From an uncultured Pseudomonadota bacterium (GTDB lineage Bacteria > Pseudomonadota > Alphaproteobacteria > RF32 > CAG-239): a stretch of 64,000 bases of DNA. Made by a program: the position numbers and the translations under genes. Every line of letters starts with the position of its first letter. Position 1 is the stretch's first letter. Below are positions 63,522 through 64,000 of this stretch, one piece after another. The notes beneath the pieces are model-generated. The model saw only the letters and a list, made by a program, of their open reading frames with translations. It was not told the DNA's origin and ran no database searches. The stretch lies in assembly GCA_947054505.1 (NCBI GenBank), contig CAMRWU010000003.1, forward strand, positions 1-64,000, given 5' to 3'.

Positions 63522-64000
63522 ATGTCTGAACGTTTTTTATTGTTGTCATGTTGCGCGCCGTGTTCTTGCGCTGTAATATCCAAGCTTGCCGCTGAGGGAG
63601 CAGACTTTGCCGTTGTGTTTTATAATCCTAATATTCGTCCGTCAGAGGAATATGAGCGCCGTTGTGCTGAAAATGCCCGTGTTTGCAAAGAATATGGCGT
63701 TCCTTTTATTGAGCTGGAATATGACAATGAACGTTGGTGCGGCCTGACAAAAGGATTAGAAGATTTGCCGGAACGCGGAGCTCGGTGCTCAATTTGTTTT
63801 TATATGCGTTTGAAACGGGTTATGGAATACGCCAAGGAAAACGGCTTTTCTGCCGTAGCAAGCGTGTTGGGTGTTTCTCGTTATAAAAACTTGGCACAAG
63901 TAAACGAAGCCGCGGCTAAAGCTTCTGCGGAAACAAAAGTGCCTTATTGGGAAGTTGAAGGACGAAAAGGCGGAATGCAAGAACTGCGCAACCGACTGAT
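63522..64000 (+). CDS. queH: epoxyqueuosine reductase QueH (5' part, runs off the window)
   Basis: 159 residues visible, open at the right edge. QueH reduces epoxyqueuosine to queuosine in tRNA, the last step of queuosine synthesis, in organisms lacking QueG. The DUF208 signature is present: LLLSCCAPCSCAVISKL with the CC pair near residue 9, YNPNIRPSEEYERRC, and RCSICFYMRLKRV near 88, which supply metal-binding cysteines. GGAGG precedes the ATG. The C-terminal part is outside the window. Confidence 0.9.
   Translation, partial: MSERFLLLSCCAPCSCAVISKLAAEGADFAVVFYNPNIRPSEEYERRCAENARVCKEYGVPFIELEYDNERWCGLTKGLEDLPERGARCSICFYMRLKRVMEYAKENGFSAVASVLGVSRYKNLAQVNEAAAKASAETKVPYWEVEGRKGGMQELRNRL

Overview
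The window reads as chromosomal DNA of a flagellated, Gram-negative alphaproteobacterium of moderate-to-low GC, probably a host- or gut-associated lineage with few characterised relatives. Support comes from the flagellar set (separate rod-binding FlgJ domain, FlgN, long FlgL/FlgK), a LexA box of the alphaproteobacterial GTTC-N7-GTTC type, a BCCP with an EAMKTFN biotin motif, MurE with the meso-DAP motif DNPR, KdsB (LPS Kdo) and an autotransporter. The taxonomic placement is inference; there is no rRNA in the window.

Layout. 1-3.2 kb: a leftward promoter leaving the window, a RelA/SpoT-like protein and a Sel1-repeat protein. 3.2-7.1 kb: a PilM-like/PilV-like pair encoding an orphan type IV pilus tip adhesin. 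7.2-12 kb: gltX, then a large autotransporter behind a long structured leader. 12.1-14 kb: accBC (minus strand). 14.2-23 kb: flagellar hook genes fliK-flgD-flgE and a second FlgE-like gene, both under sigma-54 promoters, with an unknown 631-residue gene between them. 23-29.9 kb: an HExxH lipoprotein, glgX, kdsB, a HAD phosphatase, and a small islet with an N-formylglutamate-amidohydrolase-like gene bounded by 69-bp direct repeats, one of which overlaps the 3' end of tRNA-Glu. 29.9-34.8 kb: a polysaccharide deacetylase-like gene, lysS, a possible muramidase-like gene and lexA with its own operator. 34.8-41.7 kb: one gene for a 2297-residue cysteine-rich exported protein. 41.9-46.8 kb: a TetR-regulated RND efflux pair. 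47-57 kb: two paralogous cysteine-rich exported proteins (one with BspA-like leucine-rich repeats, one frameshifted) around the minus-strand flagellar operon flgI-flgJ-flgN-flgK-flgL. 57-64 kb: murE, an ABC-F ATPase, small exported proteins, a GH13 enzyme and the start of queH.

How the parts work together. The flagellar genes form three units, each behind a near-identical GG-N10-GC sigma-54 promoter. The cysteine-rich proteins form a second theme: the 47-kb and 57-kb genes share nearly identical first exported domains and an almost identical promoter block, with TTGTCC-type box, 14 bp, -35, 17 bp, -10. The same block sits at the left window edge pointing outward, implying another member there. 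Together with the pilus-tip adhesin, the autotransporter and the 2297-residue protein, a large share of this window is devoted to variable surface or exported proteins. No CRISPR array, transposase, integrase or rRNA was seen.
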